Assembly (NCBI RefSeq): GCF_002952215.1
Contig: NZ_CP022600.1
Coordinates: 1,612,001-1,676,000 of the forward strand
From: Porphyrobacter sp. HT-58-2
Lineage (GTDB): Bacteria; Pseudomonadota; Alphaproteobacteria; Sphingomonadales; Sphingomonadaceae
DNA length: 64,000 bases
Direction: 5' to 3'
In this document: piece after piece, positions 1 to 8,947 of the stretch
How the letters are laid out: each line of letters opens with the position of its first letter
Position numbering within the stretch: position 1 is the first letter of the stretch
The notes under the pieces: model-generated
Seen by the model: the letters and a program-made list of their open reading frames with translations, nothing else
Database searches by the model: none
What the model was told of the DNA's origin: nothing
Translations under genes and position numbers: made by a program

Positions 1-1
1 C

Positions 2-1651
2 GAGGCAGACTGGCTGTGGGAAATCGATCCTGCACGGCGTCTGCGCGCTGTCAGCCCGCGCTTTGCCTTTGCGCTGGGGCGCTCGCAGAGCGAGGCTGAA
101 GGCAAGCCCCTGCTGGAGATGATCTCGGGGCGCAATTGGGAAAGCGGACAATTCCCGCCGAGCCTGCATGATCTGGCCGAGCGGTTGAAGAACCGCGAAA
201 ACTTCTCGAACATTCTGGTCGAGGTCTCGATCCTAGGAGAAGAACGCTGGTGGGAGCTCTCCGGCACCCCTGTGCTTGACGAGCACGGGCGCTTCATCGG
301 CTTTCGCGGGGTTGGTTCGGATGTGACCGAACAGCGCAAGTCGTCTGAGAAGATTGCCTATCTTGCCCGCTACGATACGCTGACCCAGTTGCCCAACCGT
401 CTGCAACTGACCGAGGCTTTGGGAGAGGCGCTGCGCTATGCGGTGCAGTGGCGCACGCGCTGCGCGCTGCTGATGGTGGATCTCGACCGCTTCAAGGCCG
501 TCAACGATTCGCTCGGTCACATGACCGGGGACAAGCTGCTGGCCCAGGTTTCGGCACGACTGCAATCGCTGATGGACGAAAACCAGATGTGCGGCCGGCT
601 CGGCGGGGACGAATTCGCGATCGTCATCCGCGATGCAAGTCGGCCCGACGTGATCGCTCAGCTTGCCCGGCGTGTAATCGCGCGCCTTTCTGAACCTTAT
701 CAAGTCGATCACCACACGCTTTATGTCGGGGCCAGCGTTGGTTCGGCAGAGGGGCCGCGCGATGGGCAGAGCGTCGAGGAGATGATGCGCAATGCCGACC
801 TTGCGCTCTACCGGGCAAAGGATCTTGGCGGTGGAGAACATTGCCGTTTCGAACCGGTGCTGCACGCATCGGCAGAGGAACGCCGCCAGCTTGAAGTCGC
901 GCTGCGCAAGGCGCTCGGGCGAGACGAAATGGTGCTCCACTATCAGCCCGTGGTCGACGCCCACAGCGAAAACGTCGTCAGTTTCGAGGCGCTGGTGCGC
1001 TGGAACAGCGCTGATCATGGCTTTGTCAGCCCCGGCAAGTTCATCCCGCTGGCAGAGGACACGCGCCTGATTGTGCCGATTGGCCAATGGGTGATGCGCA
1101 AGGCCTGCGAAGAAGCACGGTACTGGCCCGAACACGTGAAGGTGAACGTCAACGTCTCGCCCGAACAGCTGCTTGAACCCGGCTTCCACGATCAGGTCGT
1201 GCAGGCCCTCGCGGCGAGCGGGCTGCGACCCGAACGGCTTGAGATCGAAGTCACGGAAAGCATCTTCCTGCGTGATGCCAGCGTGGCCCGCAATGCGCTG
1301 GAACAGGTGATGGCGCTGGGCTGTTCAGTGGCGCTTGACGATTTCGGGACGGGGTACTCCTCGCTCGGCTACCTGCGCAAGCTGCGGTTCTCGACGATCA
1401 AGGTCGATCGCAGCTTTGTGCAGGGTGCGGCGCAGGGGAGCGCGGAGAGCCTTGCGATCATCAATGCCGTGGTGGCGATGGCCAAGAGCCTGAAGATGAC
1501 GACCACAGCCGAAGGGGTCGAAACCAGCGAGGAGGCCGAACTGATCCGCGACCTTGGTTGCGACAAGATCCAGGGCTTCTATTTCGGCAGACCGATGACC
1601 GCCGACGACGCGCGTCAACTGTTCGCGAGGATTGCCGAACGCCGCGCCTGA
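2..1651 (+). CDS. PAS-GGDEF-EAL cyclic-di-GMP turnover protein (5' end outside window)
   Basis: The reading frame is open from the first bases of the window, so the N-terminus is missing; 549 residues are visible. The start has PAS-like sequence (EADWLWEID). A diguanylate cyclase domain follows with an intact GGDEF at visible residues 201-205, then a phosphodiesterase domain with EAL at 329-331, the DDFGTGYSS loop, KVDRSF and AEGVET. All usual EAL metal and catalytic motifs are present, so both activities are possible. No RxxD inhibitory site is seen before GGDEF. It should make or degrade cyclic-di-GMP in response to a PAS-sensed signal. It converges on purQ with 6 bases between the stops. 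Confidence 0.93.
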   Translation, partial: EADWLWEIDPARRLRAVSPRFAFALGRSQSEAEGKPLLEMISGRNWESGQFPPSLHDLAERLKNRENFSNILVEVSILGEERWWELSGTPVLDEHGRFIGFRGVGSDVTEQRKSSEKIAYLARYDTLTQLPNRLQLTEALGEALRYAVQWRTRCALLMVDLDRFKAVNDSLGHMTGDKLLAQVSARLQSLMDENQMCGRLGGDEFAIVIRDASRPDVIAQLARRVIARLSEPYQVDHHTLYVGASVGSAEGPRDGQSVEEMMRNADLALYRAKDLGGGEHCRFEPVLHASAEERRQLEVALRKALGRDEMVLHYQPVVDAHSENVVSFEALVRWNSADHGFVSPGKFIPLAEDTRLIVPIGQWVMRKACEEARYWPEHVKVNVNVSPEQLLEPGFHDQVVQALAASGLRPERLEIEVTESIFLRDASVARNALEQVMALGCSVALDDFGTGYSSLGYLRKLRFSTIKVDRSFVQGAAQGSAESLAIINAVVAMAKSLKMTTTAEGVETSEEAELIRDLGCDKIQGFYFGRPMTADDARQLFARIAERRA

Positions 1652-1657
1652 CGGCCG

Positions 1658-2347
1658 TCAGGCGCTCGCGAGGTTGGCGAGGATGCTTTCGAACAGTCGG
1701 CGCCCGTCTGCGCCGCCCAGTGCAGCAACTGCGGCGGGTTCGATCGCGCGTTCCGGGTGCGGCATCATGCCCAGCACCCTGCCGTTGTCACTCAGTACAC
1801 CAGCAATGTCGCGGGCCGAGCCGTTGACGGCCTCGGCATAGCGGAATGCAACCCGACCTTCGCCTTCGAGCCGGTCGAGCGTTTCGGTATCGGCGTAATA
1901 ATTGCCATCATGATGAGCGACCGGAATGCGGATCGTCTCACCGACAGTATAGCCGCTGGTGAACAGCGACGCGGTATTCTCTACCGTCATTGCGACCGTG
2001 CGGCAGATGAAGCGCTGTCCGGCATTGCGCAGCAGCGCACCGGGCAGCAGGCGCGCCTCGGTCAGCACCTGAAAGCCGTTGCATACGCCCAGCACCGGCA
2101 CGCCGCGCTCCGCTGCTGCAATCACCGCGCGCATGATCGGGCTGGTTGCCGCCATCGCGCCTGAACGCAGATAGTCGCCATAGGAAAAGCCGCCGGGCAG
2201 TGCGATCAGGTCAAGCCTTTCGGGCAGGTCGGCATCGCCATGCCACACGCGAAGTGCCGGTTGGCCTGACACGGCCTCCAACGCGCTTGCCATGTCCCGG
2301 TCGCAGTTGGAGCCCGGGAAGGTGATCACCGCCGCCCGGAACGTCAT
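1658..2347 (-). CDS. purQ: Phosphoribosylformylglycinamidine synthase subunit PurQ (glutaminase)
   Basis: This 229-residue class I glutamine amidotransferase supplies ammonia to PurL in step four of purine synthesis. It has the N-terminal FPGSNCD motif, the nucleophile cysteine in GVCNGFQVL (about residue 86) and the partner His-Glu in MMPHPERA near the C-terminus. The length is normal for the small PurQ of the PurS-PurQ-PurL three-subunit enzyme. Its ATG shares one base with the purS stop (TAATG), so translation is probably coupled. purL is not in the window. Confidence 0.97.
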   Translation of the reverse strand: MTFRAAVITFPGSNCDRDMASALEAVSGQPALRVWHGDADLPERLDLIALPGGFSYGDYLRSGAMAATSPIMRAVIAAAERGVPVLGVCNGFQVLTEARLLPGALLRNAGQRFICRTVAMTVENTASLFTSGYTVGETIRIPVAHHDGNYYADTETLDRLEGEGRVAFRYAEAVNGSARDIAGVLSDNGRVLGMMPHPERAIEPAAVAALGGADGRRLFESILANLASA

Positions 2348-2580
2348 TATGCAATGCTCTCGATCGAGAAGCTTTCGATCACCGTGTTGGCGAGCAGCTT
2401 TTCACACATCGCCTTGACCGTGTCGTGATCGGTGCCGTCTGCCAGATCGAGTTCGATCAAGCGTCCGATGCGGACATCTTCGACCCCGCCGAAGCCGAGA
2501 CCTTCCAGCGCATGATGCACAGCGCGCCCCTGCGGGTCGAGCACGCCGGGCTTCAGTCGGACGAGGACGCGCACTTGCAT
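2347..2580 (-). CDS. purS: Phosphoribosylformylglycinamidine synthase subunit PurS
   Basis: PurS is a small subunit that bridges PurQ and PurL in the FGAM synthetase complex. The 77-residue protein begins [12 protein letters not shown], the usual family start. I chose the ATG at 2580 because GGAG lies 9 bases upstream. The in-frame ATG at 2595 would add five residues and has no Shine-Dalgarno sequence. It overlaps purQ by one base. About 120 bases separate it from the M16 protease gene upstream, including a short hairpin (2670-2691) with no T run. Confidence 0.93.
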   Translation of the reverse strand: MQVRVLVRLKPGVLDPQGRAVHHALEGLGFGGVEDVRIGRLIELDLADGTDHDTVKAMCEKLLANTVIESFSIESIA

Positions 2581-2702
2581 GGCCTGATGCTCCATTATGA
2601 CCGGGTGCCGGCGCGGTGCGCCGATTCACGCGCCGCTATAGCGTCCCGGCGGGCCGGTGCAATCGCGCTGATGCGGCTAATTCACCGCATCGCAGCATCC
2701 TT

Positions 2703-5588
2703 TCACGGCGCGGATGCGGTTCCGGGGCATTCTTGCTGTTCGCCTGCTGAGCGGTCGCGGGCTGGCACGACACGGATTTCGACGGCCATCGCCGGATCCA
2801 GATATTGCAGCGCTGCGGCTCGGATGTCCTCAGGCTGGACCGCGCCGACAAGTTCCGGGATACGCAGCCAGCGATCGATCTGGCCGGGCTCGGACTGCGC
2901 CTGACCGGCAAGCCGCATCCAACCGCCCAGATCCTTGAGCGCATTGTTGTAACCATCGAGCACCGGTTTGCGGGCGCGTTCGAGCAGATCGGCGCTGGGC
3001 CCGACTTCGCGCAGATCGGCAAGTAGCCCGAGCACTGCCGTCCGGGCCGCCTCGATCTCGTTCACGTCGATCGAAGCAAGGATCGCGAAGGTGCCATAGC
3101 CGGGGTAGATGCTGCTGGTCGCACTGCTGGCCGAGGGCGAATAGGCCTGACCCAGCTCCTCGCGCAGCCGGTCGGTCAGTTCGAGCCGGACGACCCTTGC
3201 AAGCAGCGAGAGACGAATATCCTCTGCCTGATCTTCGTCATCAGTGGTCGGCCAGATGAAACGCAGTTGCGCCTGATCGGCCTCGCCCTCGTGTTCGATA
3301 ACGGCAAGGCCGCGCTTTGGCGTGAAACTGCGCTGGCGTGCGTCCTCGCGCGGGCGGAATTCGGCCTCGCGCGCGGGCAGGGCGCCCAGCGTTGCCGCAA
3401 CGGCCGCAATGGCAGCATCCTCGTCCAGATCTCCCACCATCGCCACCTCGATCGCGCCGGTCGCCAGCCGGTCGCTGATCGCGGCTTTGAGGCCATCGTA
3501 ATCGAGCGCCATATAAGCCTCCTGCGATTGCAGCGAGAAGCGCGGGTCGCCATCTGAAAGCAGCGCGCCTGCGGCAGCGCCATAGGCCCGTGCCGGGGTC
3601 GATTTCAGAGTGCGAAAGAAATTGTCGATGCCCTTGCGGAACTGTTCAACCCCCTCGCTGCGATAGCCAGGGTCGGTCAGAAGGGCGGCAATCACCTGCA
3701 TCTGCAATTCCAGATCCCGCGGCGTTGTCGTCCCGCCCATGGCGAAGGCGTCGGTCTGGCTGCTGAGCCCGAAGGCGACGCTGCGCCCGGCAAGGACGGT
3801 CTGGAGCTGATCGAGATCGTGGCGGCCCAGCCCGCCCGCCGCGAGCGAATCCGCCAGATATACCCTGAGCGGGTCGTCGCGGGTCGCCAATAGCGAGCCG
3901 CCATCCACCCGCACCAGCACCTGAATGCGATCCTTGCGCACATCGGTGCGCTTGAGATTGAGCCGAACGCCGTTGGCAAAGCGGATACGGCGAATGCCGA
4001 ACCGGTCTTCCCTGCTGTCCTCGATGACAGCACCCGGCGCGCCAAAATCGTCATAGCCGAAGACAGCCGGGCCATCGCGTGTCGGCGCTTCGATGGGCAG
4101 GGCCAGTCCTTCGCCAAAGGCGCTGCGAAGCGCCGCCTCGCCGCCTTCGGGAGCGGTGCGTCCGGTGAAGCGGATCAACGGATCTTCGAGCGGAGCGGCA
4201 TCGTCCAGCAAGGCCTGCCACACCGCCTGCGGGGTGATTGCAGCCGCGCTGCGTTCGAATTCCGCGAGCTGCCATTCGGGGGTCGTCGGCACCTGATCAT
4301 CGCTGACCAGCGCCAGTGCGCCCCCCATGAATACCGAGTGTCCGCGGGTGTCGGCAGCCTTGGCCGCATTTTCGAGAGCAGTGCGGATATTGGCAATTTG
4401 TTCGTCGACCTCGGCCTGCGTAAAGCCGTAAGTCAGCGCCTGATTTACCTCGCGTACAGCGGCCAGCATGCCCTTTTTCCACTCTCCATCGACGCTGGAG
4501 ATCGTGAGGCTGGTGATCCGCGCGTCCTCGAACAGGTCGCCCGAACCGAAGCTGGCGGCGCGAAACGGTGCATCGGCCATCCGAGCGAGGCGTGCGAGAC
4601 GGCGGCCAATGATCGCATAGCCGATCGCGCGCAGACGGGCCGCCCGGCGATTGGCCAGCGTGTCGGGTTCGTCGCGCCATTGGGCGAGACGGCTTATGGT
4701 GACACTTTCTGACAAGGCCGGGTCGAGATAGATGTCGGTCAATCCCCTGGCGGAAACATCGATCGGGCCGGTGACTGGTTTCAATGGTGCCGGTGCGGCC
4801 TGCCAATCGGCAAAGCGGGTGCGGATAGCCGCTTCGACCAGCTCCACCGGATAGTCGCCGATCACCACCAGCACCGTGTTCGCAGGCACATAGGTGCGCT
4901 CGTAAAGTGCGCGGATCTGTGCTGCATCGGCGGTTTCAAGCACTTCGATCGTGCCGATCGGAAACCGCTCCGCATAACGCGCGCCGGGTGCAAGGAAGGC
5001 GATATTGTCTTCGAAGTTGCGCTGCTGAAAGCCAGCCCGGTCGCGCCGTTCAGCGAGGATCACGCCCCGCTCCCGGGCAACGGCTTCGTCGGAGATGGTG
5101 AGTTCGCTCGCCGTCTCGCGCATCAGCATCAGCGCCGTTCCCAGCAGCGCTTCGTCATTGCGTGGCAGGTTGAGCATGTAGGTGATCGCCTCGAAGCCGG
5201 TCGAGGCGTTGGTGTCCGCTCCGAAAGCCAGCCCCTCGCGTTCGAGCAGCTTGATCATCTCGCCTTCGGGAACCCCCTTCGATCCGTTGAAGGCCATATG
5301 TTCGAGATAGTGCGAAAGGCCGCGTTCGCTGTCGGTCTCCTCCAGCGATCCCGACGCAATCCGCATCCTTACCAGCGCCGTGCCTTCCGGCGTTGCATTG
5401 CGGCGGATGATGTAGCGCATCCCGTTGTCGAGGCAGCCAAAGATATAGCCGGTGTCGAGCGGTACATCGCTAGCCTCGAAGGCCCAGACCGGCGCTGTTG
5501 CTTCCTCCGGGGCGCGGGCGGCGGCTCCAGCTGTGTCCTGCGCCGCAAGGGCTGAAGGCAGCGACAGCGCAGACAGCGCCAGCAGCAC
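2703..5588 (-). CDS. M16 family zinc metallopeptidase (insulinase/pitrilysin-like), exported
   Basis: The predicted protein has 961 residues, the size of two-repeat pitrilysin-type enzymes. The zinc motif is the inverted HxxEH (HYLEH, residues 93-97 from the GTG), with the third ligand expected at a Glu near 173. A second, non-catalytic peptidase repeat fills the C-terminal half. The N-terminus is a signal peptide (hydrophobic LLALSALSLPSALA, then AQD). The only ordinary start (GTG at 5588) removes the basic n-region. In-frame codons upstream encode IFIRKHPSAAAV from an ATT at 5621 preceded by AAAGAG, so translation may begin there. It lies between purC and purS. It probably degrades peptides in the periplasm. 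Confidence 0.9.
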   Translation of the reverse strand: MLLALSALSLPSALAAQDTAGAAARAPEEATAPVWAFEASDVPLDTGYIFGCLDNGMRYIIRRNATPEGTALVRMRIASGSLEETDSERGLSHYLEHMAFNGSKGVPEGEMIKLLEREGLAFGADTNASTGFEAITYMLNLPRNDEALLGTALMLMRETASELTISDEAVARERGVILAERRDRAGFQQRNFEDNIAFLAPGARYAERFPIGTIEVLETADAAQIRALYERTYVPANTVLVVIGDYPVELVEAAIRTRFADWQAAPAPLKPVTGPIDVSARGLTDIYLDPALSESVTISRLAQWRDEPDTLANRRAARLRAIGYAIIGRRLARLARMADAPFRAASFGSGDLFEDARITSLTISSVDGEWKKGMLAAVREVNQALTYGFTQAEVDEQIANIRTALENAAKAADTRGHSVFMGGALALVSDDQVPTTPEWQLAEFERSAAAITPQAVWQALLDDAAPLEDPLIRFTGRTAPEGGEAALRSAFGEGLALPIEAPTRDGPAVFGYDDFGAPGAVIEDSREDRFGIRRIRFANGVRLNLKRTDVRKDRIQVLVRVDGGSLLATRDDPLRVYLADSLAAGGLGRHDLDQLQTVLAGRSVAFGLSSQTDAFAMGGTTTPRDLELQMQVIAALLTDPGYRSEGVEQFRKGIDNFFRTLKSTPARAYGAAAGALLSDGDPRFSLQSQEAYMALDYDGLKAAISDRLATGAIEVAMVGDLDEDAAIAAVAATLGALPAREAEFRPREDARQRSFTPKRGLAVIEHEGEADQAQLRFIWPTTDDEDQAEDIRLSLLARVVRLELTDRLREELGQAYSPSASSATSSIYPGYGTFAILASIDVNEIEAARTAVLGLLADLREVGPSADLLERARKPVLDGYNNALKDLGGWMRLAGQAQSEPGQIDRWLRIPELVGAVQPEDIRAAALQYLDPAMAVEIRVVPARDRSAGEQQECPGTASAP

Positions 5589-5699
5589 AGCTGCGGCCGA
5601 GGGGTGTTTCCGAATGAAAATGGAAAGCTCTTTCGAAATCTGGACGCTCAGCCGGAAACTAACGTCTCGCGCCTGCGTGTCACCCCTTTCTTGGGAGCC

Positions 5700-6503
5700 T
5701 TACTTCTTCAGCGGCGGCGGGCCGCGCAGGCGGCTGCGGGCGTGCGACAGGTCGAACACCTCGCCCGGGCCATTGTCCTCGCCATTGAGCAGGCCGAGAC
5801 GGCGCGCAACTTCGCGATAGGCCTCCTCTTCGCCGCCCAGATCGCGGCGGAAGCGGTCCTTGTCGAGCTTTTCGCCCGTCGCCATGTCCCACAGGCGGCA
5901 GCCATCGGGGCTGATCTCGTCCGCGAGGATCACGCGGCTGTAATCGCCATCATAGAGTCGCCCGAATTCGAGCTTGAAGTCGATCAGGCGGATGTCGATC
6001 GCGGCAAACATCCCGCACAGGAAATCATTGATGCGGATCGCCATCGAGGAAATGTCGTGCATCTCCTCATGGCTGCACCAGTTGAAGCAGGCGATGTGTT
6101 CTTCGGCCACCAGCGGATCGCCGAGCGCATCATCCTTGTAGTAATATTCGATCAGCGTGTGCGGCAGCGGCTCGCCTTCCTCGATCCCGAGGCGCTTGCT
6201 GATCGAGCCGGCGGCGACATTGCGCACCACCACTTCCAAGGGGATGATGTCGACCTGCCGCACCAATTGCTCGCGCATGTTGAGGCGGCGAATGAAGTGG
6301 GTGGGGATGCCGATATGCCCGAGGCGCGTGAAGACGTGCTCGCTGATACGGTTGTTGATCACGCCCTTGCCGTTGATCGTGCCCTTCTTCTCGGCGTTGA
6401 AGGCGGTCGCGTCATCCTTGAAATACTGGATCAGCGTGCCGGGCTCGGGCCCTTCGTAGAGGATCTTGGCCTTGCCTTCGTAAATCTTGGTACGGCGGGA
6501 CAT
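5700..6503 (-). CDS. purC: Phosphoribosylaminoimidazole-succinocarboxamide synthase
   Basis: SAICAR synthetase joins aspartate to CAIR using ATP in purine synthesis. The 267-residue protein opens with the typical [13 protein letters not shown] and keeps ATP-grasp-like motifs such as DDATAFN and KGVINN. The start at 6503 is preceded by AAAGGGA at good spacing. A longer in-frame reading runs into the tRNA-Phe gene and is not coding. It is first in the order purC, M16 protease, purS, purQ. The protease frame stays open from the purC stop, with about 110 bases between the genes. Confidence 0.96.
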   Translation of the reverse strand: MSRRTKIYEGKAKILYEGPEPGTLIQYFKDDATAFNAEKKGTINGKGVINNRISEHVFTRLGHIGIPTHFIRRLNMREQLVRQVDIIPLEVVVRNVAAGSISKRLGIEEGEPLPHTLIEYYYKDDALGDPLVAEEHIACFNWCSHEEMHDISSMAIRINDFLCGMFAAIDIRLIDFKLEFGRLYDGDYSRVILADEISPDGCRLWDMATGEKLDKDRFRRDLGGEEEAYREVARRLGLLNGEDNGPGEVFDLSHARSRLRGPPPLKK

Positions 6504-6542
6504 TGGCAGTTTCCCTTTGGCCTGATGGCCCTTTTCAGCGAA

Positions 6543-6617
6543 TGGTGCCCGAGGGCGGATTTGAACCACCGACACGCGGATTTTCAATCCGCTGCTCTAC
6601 CCCTGAGCTACTCGGGC
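6543..6617 (-). tRNA. tRNA-Phe (GAA)
   Basis: On the minus strand the gene folds as a cloverleaf. The acceptor stem is GCCCGAG paired with CTCGGGC, with discriminator A and an encoded CCA at 6545-6543. The D arm is GCTC/GAGC. The anticodon stem GCGGA/TCCGC carries loop TTGAAAA, so the anticodon is GAA. The T arm contains GGTTCAAATCC. It lies between purC and yacG. Confidence 0.97.
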
Positions 6618-6717
6618 ATTCGCTGCGAGCGACGGGCTTGGAGGGCCCGGCGAGCAAATGAGAGCGGCCCTATGGCGAAGGCTTTGGGGCTTGGCAAGGG
6701 GGTTTTGCGTGCTGGCT

Positions 6718-6906
6718 TCAATCCTGCTCGCGCCATTGCTCGGATGCGAGCGTTTCCGGGTCGGCAGGTGGGCCCGGCACAGCATAGGAATCCGAGAACC
6801 AGCGCGCCAGATCGCGGTCACGGCAGCGCGCCGAACAGAACGGGCTATGCTCGGCCCTTCTGGGCTTGCGGCAGATCGGGCAGGGCTTTTGGACAGATGT
6901 ATTCAT
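6718..6906 (-). CDS. yacG: DNA gyrase inhibitor YacG (zinc finger protein)
   Basis: This 62-residue protein has the YacG zinc-binding pattern: CPIC near residue 9, then CSARCR around residues 24-28. That is four cysteines for one zinc ion. Characterised YacG proteins bind GyrB and inhibit gyrase. The ATG overlaps the stop of the upstream RNase E/G-like gene (ATGA), so the two are coupled. The C-terminal half is acidic and proline-rich, as in the family. Confidence 0.92.
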   Translation of the reverse strand: MNTSVQKPCPICRKPRRAEHSPFCSARCRDRDLARWFSDSYAVPGPPADPETLASEQWREQD

Positions 6907-7880
6907 GCTGAGAGAAGTTGGGCATTTGCTGCCTCGATGGCAAGCGTTGGATCGATAACGATCTCCAGCACCCGCCCTGTGCGCCGCTCCAGCTCTTCAA
7001 ACCACGCCGCCTTTAGTTTTGCCTTGAGTGCAGGATGCAGTGTCAGCTGGATCACGCGCCCGGCGCTGCCAGCTTCTGCTGCCAGCTCCGCCTGCCGCAG
7101 CGCCATGCGTGCCGCCATGCCGAGACGGTGATGCGCGAATCGGTGGAGCAGCGAAGGCCCTTCCAACCGAGCCACCAGCTGGACAAAGCCGAAGCCGTTC
7201 ATGGCCGTTCTTTCATGCGGCCAGCCTGCCAGCGCCGCCTCCAGCGCATCATCAACCGCGCGTCGATCAGCTTTGGCGGCGAGCGTTGGAAAGTCGATGC
7301 CGATATTCCCCCCGATCCCGAACCAAGCGAGCGCGCAGGCGATCGTCGGCACTGCTGCCAGCGCCACATCACGCGGCGCGCCGATCCCGTCGACGTCGAT
7401 CACTGTCATCGCCGGAGTGACACTGACCAGCACCTCGCCGCCCGGAAAATCGAGACTGGCGCTTGATGCGGCGTGCCATACTTCCTCCCACAGACCGGCC
7501 GGAAAGCGGCGGACGATGCTGCCGGACGACCATAAAGGCGCGGCAGGACCGGCATCGATGCCTGTGATTCGCACTTGCGCCCGCTTGAAGCGCCCACGCT
7601 CGGAGATACTGGCGCGGGTTACAACAAAATCGAGCAACTGGCCTTCCGTCACCTGCGCAGGCAATTGATCGACCAGCGTCTCAGTACCGTCTTCCAGCAG
7701 CGCCACGCCGCGCCGCGTGCCTTTGAGTTTTGCGGTCAGCTTGCCGGTGCACCGTGTTCCGACAGCAAGCTCACCGGGCCATGCCACATGTGCGGCCAGC
7801 ACCCGTTCGCCTTCGACCAGCAAGGCGCGGGTTTCGCCGATGCCCTGTTCGATCAGCCACTCAGCCGCTGCGCTAACCAA
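6903..7880 (-). CDS. Compact RNase E/G family ribonuclease
   Basis: The protein has 325 residues, much shorter than E. coli RNase G (about 490). An N-terminal S1-like region is followed by the DNase I-like core. The two magnesium-binding aspartates can be placed in TVIDVDG and GIDFPTL. I do not see the CPxCxGxG zinc link of RNase E/G. The start is TTG at 7880, overlapping the maf stop by 8 bases; no better start is visible nearby. It is part of infA-maf-RNase-yacG. It probably cuts single-stranded regions of mRNA or rRNA precursors, but the substrate is unknown. Confidence 0.85.
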   Translation of the reverse strand: MVSAAAEWLIEQGIGETRALLVEGERVLAAHVAWPGELAVGTRCTGKLTAKLKGTRRGVALLEDGTETLVDQLPAQVTEGQLLDFVVTRASISERGRFKRAQVRITGIDAGPAAPLWSSGSIVRRFPAGLWEEVWHAASSASLDFPGGEVLVSVTPAMTVIDVDGIGAPRDVALAAVPTIACALAWFGIGGNIGIDFPTLAAKADRRAVDDALEAALAGWPHERTAMNGFGFVQLVARLEGPSLLHRFAHHRLGMAARMALRQAELAAEAGSAGRVIQLTLHPALKAKLKAAWFEELERRTGRVLEIVIDPTLAIEAANAQLLSA

Positions 7881-8448
7881 TGCGGAACCCCGCTGCCTTC
7901 AGCAAGGTGCGCGCCTCGTAAAGCGGCAAGCCCATCACGCCCGAATGGCTGCCGTGGATCCATTCGATCAGGCCCTCGGCCGCACCCTGTATGGCATAGC
8001 CGCCCGCCTTGCCGCGCCACTCATCGCTGGCGAGATAGGCCGAGATTTCCGCACTAGAAAGCCGTTTGAAGCGCACCACCGTCTCGCTCAGCCGTTCGCG
8101 GCAGGTGCCGTCAGGCGCGCGCAGGACGACGCTGGAGAGCACCTGATGCCGCCTGCCGCTCATCAGTTCGAGGCAGGCGCGAGCCTCGGCCTCGCTTTCC
8201 GTTTTGGGCAGAATGCGCCGACCCACCGCCACGACGGTATCACCCGCCAGTACATGGCCGGGAGCGTCCACGGCCATCGCTTTCTCGCGCCCCATGCGCA
8301 GGGCATAGGCGCGGGGCAGCTCGCCCTTGAGCGGGGTCTCATCGATATCGGCGGGGGTAACGGAATCAGGAACGAGACCCATCCGCGCGAGCAGTTCCCG
8401 CCGCCGGGGTGAGGCCGATGCCAGTGTCAGATGAAGAGGCGCGCCCAT
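7873..8448 (-). CDS. maf: Maf-like nucleoside triphosphate pyrophosphatase
   Basis: This 191-residue Maf/YhdE-type protein hydrolyses non-canonical or pyrimidine NTPs (dTTP/UTP class) to monophosphates. Family motifs are ASASPRRRELL at the N-terminus, DETPLKGE, AGDTVV, and a C-terminal GGYAIQGAA segment with IHGSHSGVMGLP. The start lies 15 bases after the infA stop, and the end overlaps the RNase gene. It is likely co-transcribed from the infA promoter. Confidence 0.93.
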   Translation of the reverse strand: MGAPLHLTLASASPRRRELLARMGLVPDSVTPADIDETPLKGELPRAYALRMGREKAMAVDAPGHVLAGDTVVAVGRRILPKTESEAEARACLELMSGRRHQVLSSVVLRAPDGTCRERLSETVVRFKRLSSAEISAYLASDEWRGKAGGYAIQGAAEGLIEWIHGSHSGVMGLPLYEARTLLKAAGFRIG

Positions 8449-8463
8449 CAGCGGCGCTGCCCG

Positions 8464-8709
8464 TTATTGCGGGCCGGGGCCGCCGCGACCCGGCATGAAG
8501 CGGTAGGTGATGCGCGCTTTGGTGAGATCGTAAGGCGTGAGCTCACACAGCACTTCATCGCCGACCAGCACGCGGATGCGGTTCTTGCGCATCTTGCCCG
8601 CCGTGTGGCCGAGCACTTCATGGCCATTTTCAAGCTCCACCCGGAACATCGCATTGGGCAGCAGCTCAACCACGCGCCCGCGCATTTCGAGGAGTTCTTC
8701 CTTGGCCAT
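8464..8709 (-). CDS. infA: Translation initiation factor IF-1
   Basis: IF-1 is a single OB-fold protein of about 72 residues that occupies the ribosomal A site during initiation. This 81-residue copy starts [11 protein letters not shown] and carries [13 protein letters not shown] and [10 protein letters not shown]. It ends in a Gly/Pro-rich tail (GRGGPGPQ) slightly longer than usual. The start at 8709 has AAGGA spaced correctly upstream. The gene heads the infA-maf-RNase-yacG operon. The 238-base gap to the divergent receptor gene should hold both promoters. Confidence 0.97.
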   Translation of the reverse strand: MAKEELLEMRGRVVELLPNAMFRVELENGHEVLGHTAGKMRKNRIRVLVGDEVLCELTPYDLTKARITYRFMPGRGGPGPQ

Positions 8710-8947
8710 GTAATTCCTTTTTATTTCCTTTGCGGCGCACAATACGCCCGTCGATGTGCGGCAGCGCTTTAGCGATGCGGGAACCAAAAGGGAAGGCTCG
8801 TGCGTTAGGGGTGCAATCTGCGGGTTTTTGCAGGTTCTGTTCAGGAGGCAACGGGCACTCCTCTGACAAGAATCGGCACAACAAACAGGCCCGATCAGGA
8901 GCGGTAAAAAGCCGCCCTGCCGTTCGAACCGCTTTCAAAGGGACACC

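Noticed and set aside
2670..2691. Terminator between the M16 protease gene and purS
   Set aside because: A 7-base stem (GATGCGG/CCGCATC) exists but lacks a T run, and the genes downstream need transcription. It is at most a weak attenuator.
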